Assembly (NCBI GenBank): GCA_019236485.1 | Contig: JAFAIY010000068.1 | Span: forward strand, 1 to 7,587 | Direction: 5' to 3' | Source: Comamonas sp. | Lineage (GTDB): Bacteria; Pseudomonadota; Gammaproteobacteria; Burkholderiales; Burkholderiaceae_C | Length of the DNA stretch: 7,587 nt | Shown: positions 5,692 to 7,587 of the stretch, one piece after another | Layout of the letters: every line of letters begins with the position of its first letter | How positions within the stretch are numbered: position 1 is the first letter of the stretch | Notes under the pieces: generated by a model | Told to the model about the DNA's origin: nothing | Seen by the model: only the letters and a program-made list of their open reading frames with translations | The model's database searches: none | Program-made: the position numbers and the translations under genes

Positions 5692-6282
5692 CTAGCGCCG
5701 GTCGACCAGTGCATGGGCAATCGTGCCCAGATCCACATATTCGAGCTCGCTGCCGATCGGCACGCCGCGCGCCAGGCGCGTGACCAGCAAGCCGCGCGCC
5801 TTGAGCGCCTCGCTCACGGCATGGGCCGTGGCCTCGCCCTCGGCCGTGAAGCTGGTCGCCAGAATCACCTCCTGCACCACGCCGTCGCAGGCGCGCTCCA
5901 GCAACTGCTTCATGCCGATTTCCTTGGGCCCCACGCCGTCCAGCGGCGACAGGCGCCCCATCAGCACATAGTAAAAGCCCTGGTAGGCGCCGGTACGCTC
6001 CATGGCGGCCAGATCGGCGGGGGCTTCCACCACGCACAGCCGCGCGGCATCTCGCCCCGCGTCGTCGCAGATGCTGCAGATGCGGCCTTCGGTAAAGGTA
6101 TGGCAGCGCTCGCAGTGGTGCACCGAATGCACGGCGGAATCCAGCGCCTTGGCCAGTTGCAGGGCGCCCGCCTGGTCCCGCTGCAGCAGATGGAACGCCA
6201 TGCGCTGCGCCGACTTGATGCCCACGCCCGGCAGGCGGCGCAGCGCTTCGATCAAGGCGTCCAGAGATTGCACATCAGACAT
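5692..6282 (-). CDS. recR: Recombination mediator protein RecR
   Basis: RecR works with RecO (and RecF) to load RecA on SSB-coated single-stranded DNA at gaps. The 196-residue protein has the standard layout: an N-terminal helix-hairpin-helix ([17 protein letters not shown], near 17-33), a C4 zinc finger (Cys57, Cys60, Cys69, Cys72 in CERC...CSIC), and a Toprim domain starting [14 protein letters not shown], with the [11 protein letters not shown] segment and a C-terminal [15 protein letters not shown] stretch. The start at 6282 is supported by AAAGGA 6 nt upstream; an in-frame ATG at 6297 lacks comparable support. It belongs to the dnaX-ybaB-recR cluster but is separated from ybaB by 264 bp containing repeats and a - strand terminator, so it may have its own promoter; I could not identify one confidently. 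Confidence 0.97.
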   Translation of the reverse strand: MSDVQSLDALIEALRRLPGVGIKSAQRMAFHLLQRDQAGALQLAKALDSAVHSVHHCERCHTFTEGRICSICDDAGRDAARLCVVEAPADLAAMERTGAYQGFYYVLMGRLSPLDGVGPKEIGMKQLLERACDGVVQEVILATSFTAEGEATAHAVSEALKARGLLVTRLARGVPIGSELEYVDLGTIAHALVDRR

Positions 6283-6308
6283 GGCCTGTCCTTTCACTCA
6301 CAGAGAAA

Positions 6309-6380
6309 TGGCCCCACGCTTGCTCACTTCGTGTAGCCGCTGCCCCCCAAGGGGGCCGCTTGATTGCCTTGGGGCGGCCC
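6309..6380. repeat. GC-rich palindromic intergenic repeat element, copy 1
   Basis: The sequence runs from TGGCCCCACGCTTGCTCACT through CCCCCCAAGGGGG to GGGGCGGCCC. A 7-bp inverted repeat pairs GGGCCGC (6353-6359) with GCGGCCC (6374-6380) over a 14-nt loop, next to the CCCCCC-AA-GGGGG palindrome at 6343-6355. Elements with CGCTTGCTCACTTCGTGTAGCCGCTGCCCCCC-type sequence are, as I recall, frequent between genes in Comamonadaceae. The element lies 26 nt upstream of the recR start, in its 5' region. Family membership is from memory. Confidence 0.6.
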
Positions 6381-6389
6381 GACAGCAAT

Positions 6390-6419
6390 AAAAAAGCGAT
6401 CTGCAACTATACAGATCGC
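6390..6419 (-). terminator. Intrinsic terminator downstream of ybaB (- strand)
   Basis: Read on the - strand, GCGATCTG (6419-6412) pairs perfectly with CAGATCGC (6403-6396) around an 8-nt loop and is followed by six T (6395-6390). The + strand side has no T-run, so the signal is directional. It lies 128 nt beyond the ybaB stop and between the two repeat elements, and should end or reduce dnaX-ybaB transcription before recR. Confidence 0.85.
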
Positions 6420-6450
6420 CATTCGTTATCCCGGCCGGCAAAACAGGCAT

Positions 6451-6545
6451 GCCCCAACCCAGGGGGGAGCAGCGAGCAAGAGCCGCCTCGCGGCGAAGCT
6501 ACCGTCCCCCTCAGGGGGAAGTGGCAAAGCCGCTCAGGGGGAGCA
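6451..6545. repeat. GC-rich palindromic intergenic repeat element, copy 2 (inverted)
   Basis: This segment contains GCCGC-CTC-GCGGC-type pairing (6482-6486 with 6490-6494), CCCCC-TCA-GGGGG (6506-6518), and the 10-mer CTCAGGGGGA twice (6510-6519 and 6533-6542). It includes GGGGGGAGCAGCGAGCAAG; its complement, CTTGCTCGCTGCTCCCCCC, matches the CTTGCTCACT...CTGCCCCCC layout of copy 1. The two elements therefore appear to be an inverted pair of one family. The element ends 1-2 nt before the ybaB stop codon. The assignment is by eye only. Confidence 0.6.
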
Positions 6546-6546
6546 A

Positions 6547-6879
6547 TCAGAACGGGAATTTCATGCCGCCGGGCAGGCCGGGCATGCCCGCGGTGATCTT
6601 GCCCATCTTCTCGTTCGAGGTCTCTTCGGCCTTGCGCACGGCGGCATTGAAGGCCGCGGCCACCAGGTCCTCGAGCATGTCCTTGTCCTCGGCCAGCAGG
6701 CTGGGATCGATGGTGATGCGCTTGACATCGTGCTTGCAGGTCATCACCACCTTGACCAGGCCCGCGCCGGACTCGCCTTCGACCTCGATATTGCCCAGCT
6801 CTTCCTGCGCCTTCTTGAGGTTGTCCTGCATGGCCTGGGCCTGCTTCATCAAACCGGCGAGTTGTCCTTTGTTGAACAT
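6547..6879 (-). CDS. ybaB: Nucleoid-associated protein, YbaB/EbfC family
   Basis: YbaB/EbfC proteins are small dimeric DNA-binding proteins associated with the nucleoid. The 110-residue product starts [40 protein letters not shown], the typical long N-terminal helix followed by the beta core ([21 protein letters not shown]). It ends in a Gly/Pro/Met-rich tail, [13 protein letters not shown], as is usual in the family. AAGGA lies 6 nt upstream of the ATG and confirms the start. It begins 27 nt after the dnaX stop, on the same strand, matching the widely conserved dnaX-ybaB pair. The downstream terminator and repeats separate it from recR. The exact role is unsettled in the family; a link to recombination and replication is inferred from gene order. 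Confidence 0.96.
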   Translation of the reverse strand: MFNKGQLAGLMKQAQAMQDNLKKAQEELGNIEVEGESGAGLVKVVMTCKHDVKRITIDPSLLAEDKDMLEDLVAAAFNAAVRKAEETSNEKMGKITAGMPGLPGGMKFPF

Positions 6880-6906
6880 ATGAATTCCTTCTTGTGTTGA
6901 AACGCC

Positions 6907-7587
6907 TTATTCAGGCCGAATGGAGATGGGCTTGATGCTGCCGGGCACGATTTTCGCCGCGAAGTCGCGCATCAAGGTTTGCACCAGCGAATTGCCTTTG
7001 ACAATCTCTTCGGCAATATTCTGGCGCGCATGGTTTTCGACGGCCAGGCGCCGCGCCGGGCTATCGCTGACCGCACCCTGCTCGACCTGCAATTGTCGCG
7101 CATGACCGGCCGCTTCCAGCGCGGCGCGCAAACGCTCGCGGGCGCCGCTCTGGTTGAGCGAGCTGGACTCGACACGCAAGGTCCACTGATCGCCTTCACG
7201 CGCTATCAGCTGCGACTGCAGCGCCAGCTGGCGCGCCAGGGCCACCACGCCTTCGCTTTGCAGCAACTGCTGGACCACGCCCTGCCACAGATCGCCCTCG
7301 GGCGTGCGCTCCACGGGCGCCACCTCCTGGGCCGTGCTTACATAGACGGCGACAGCTTCCTGGCCCGCGGGCTCTTCCTGCGGCTCGGGCGGCATGGGCT
7401 CGGCGGGCAGACCGACATCCGGCTCCGCATCATCGCTCCAGCGGCCTTCGTCAGCCCAGCCCTCGTCGGGCATGCCCGCCCAGGCGCCTTCGTCGGGACC
7501 CGGCTCATCGGATGGCTCGGCCGCTTCCGAGGCCTGATCCTCGGCCTCGTCCGCCTGCGCCACCTCGGCGGCCACGGGCTCAGGCTC
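6907..7587 (-). CDS. dnaX: DNA polymerase III subunit gamma/tau, C-terminal (tau) part, partial
   Basis: This frame is open to the right edge, giving the last 226 residues; the ATPase domains lie outside the window. The first 80 or so residues are an acidic, proline-rich linker with W-containing repeats (DEGAWAGMPDEGWADEGRW). The rest is the tau C-terminal domain: DLWQGVVQQLL, GVVALARQLALQSQLI, a predicted beta/alpha core, then NIAEEIVKGNSLVQTLMRDF and IVPGSIKPISIRPE, which resemble betaproteobacterial DnaX ends. In E. coli this domain binds the polymerase alpha subunit and DnaB helicase, linking the two sides of the replisome. Its position just upstream of ybaB and recR supports the call. 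Any programmed frameshift site that would produce gamma would lie upstream and cannot be examined. Confidence 0.9.
   Translation of the reverse strand, partial: EPEPVAAEVAQADEAEDQASEAAEPSDEPGPDEGAWAGMPDEGWADEGRWSDDAEPDVGLPAEPMPPEPQEEPAGQEAVAVYVSTAQEVAPVERTPEGDLWQGVVQQLLQSEGVVALARQLALQSQLIAREGDQWTLRVESSSLNQSGARERLRAALEAAGHARQLQVEQGAVSDSPARRLAVENHARQNIAEEIVKGNSLVQTLMRDFAAKIVPGSIKPISIRPE

Noticed and set aside
6390..6396. Slippery A6G-type heptamer as the dnaX frameshift site
   Set aside because: It is intergenic, downstream of ybaB, and forms the T-run of a - strand terminator; the real dnaX site, if any, is upstream of the window edge.
6300..6546. A small gene or CRISPR array in the recR-ybaB spacer
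   Set aside because: No frame has a ribosome binding site or recognisable product, and the repeats are palindromic, few and irregularly spaced, with no regular spacers.

Overview
The window is GC-rich chromosomal DNA from a betaproteobacterium, most likely family Comamonadaceae (Comamonas/Delftia/Acidovorax type). The grounds are base composition, the protein sequences, the gene order, and intergenic repeats that I recall from that family. No database search was possible, so family names rest on motifs and remembered homologues. Nearly all of it is housekeeping DNA. I see no phage, transposase, toxin-antitoxin, CRISPR, rRNA or tRNA gene.

Layout, left to right. (1) On the + strand: the 3' end of mobA, an intrinsic terminator, moeA, then a small thioredoxin-fold protein. 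MobA and MoeA act at the last steps of molybdenum cofactor synthesis. (2) On the - strand, convergent with the thioredoxin gene: rnhA (RNase HI, apparent TTG start) lies downstream of and overlaps a yafS-type methyltransferase gene. (3) Divergent from yafS across a 19-bp spacer: gloB (glyoxalase II), which overlaps mltD (LysM lytic transglycosylase lipoprotein) by 1 nt. The grouping mltD-gloB-yafS-rnhA also occurs in E. coli. (4) A strong bidirectional terminator closes mltD. (5) On the - strand: the dnaX 3' end, ybaB and recR, the familiar dnaX-ybaB-recR recombination/replication cluster. Here ybaB and recR are separated by 264 bp holding a perfect - strand terminator and two GC-rich palindromic repeat elements in opposite orientation.

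The observations most worth checking are these. MoeA carries an AT-richer, in-frame insertion of about 40 codons just before its GLPGNP motif, and the core of that insertion looks like a dispersed Comamonadaceae repeat turned into coding sequence. The dnaX-ybaB-recR cluster appears split by repeats and a terminator. gloB has a TATAAT box so close to its ATG that the mRNA may be almost leaderless. rnhA appears to start at TTG in a 4-nt TTGA overlap with yafS. A terminator sits 6 nt upstream of the moeA start codon. I did not find a convincing new multi-gene system.
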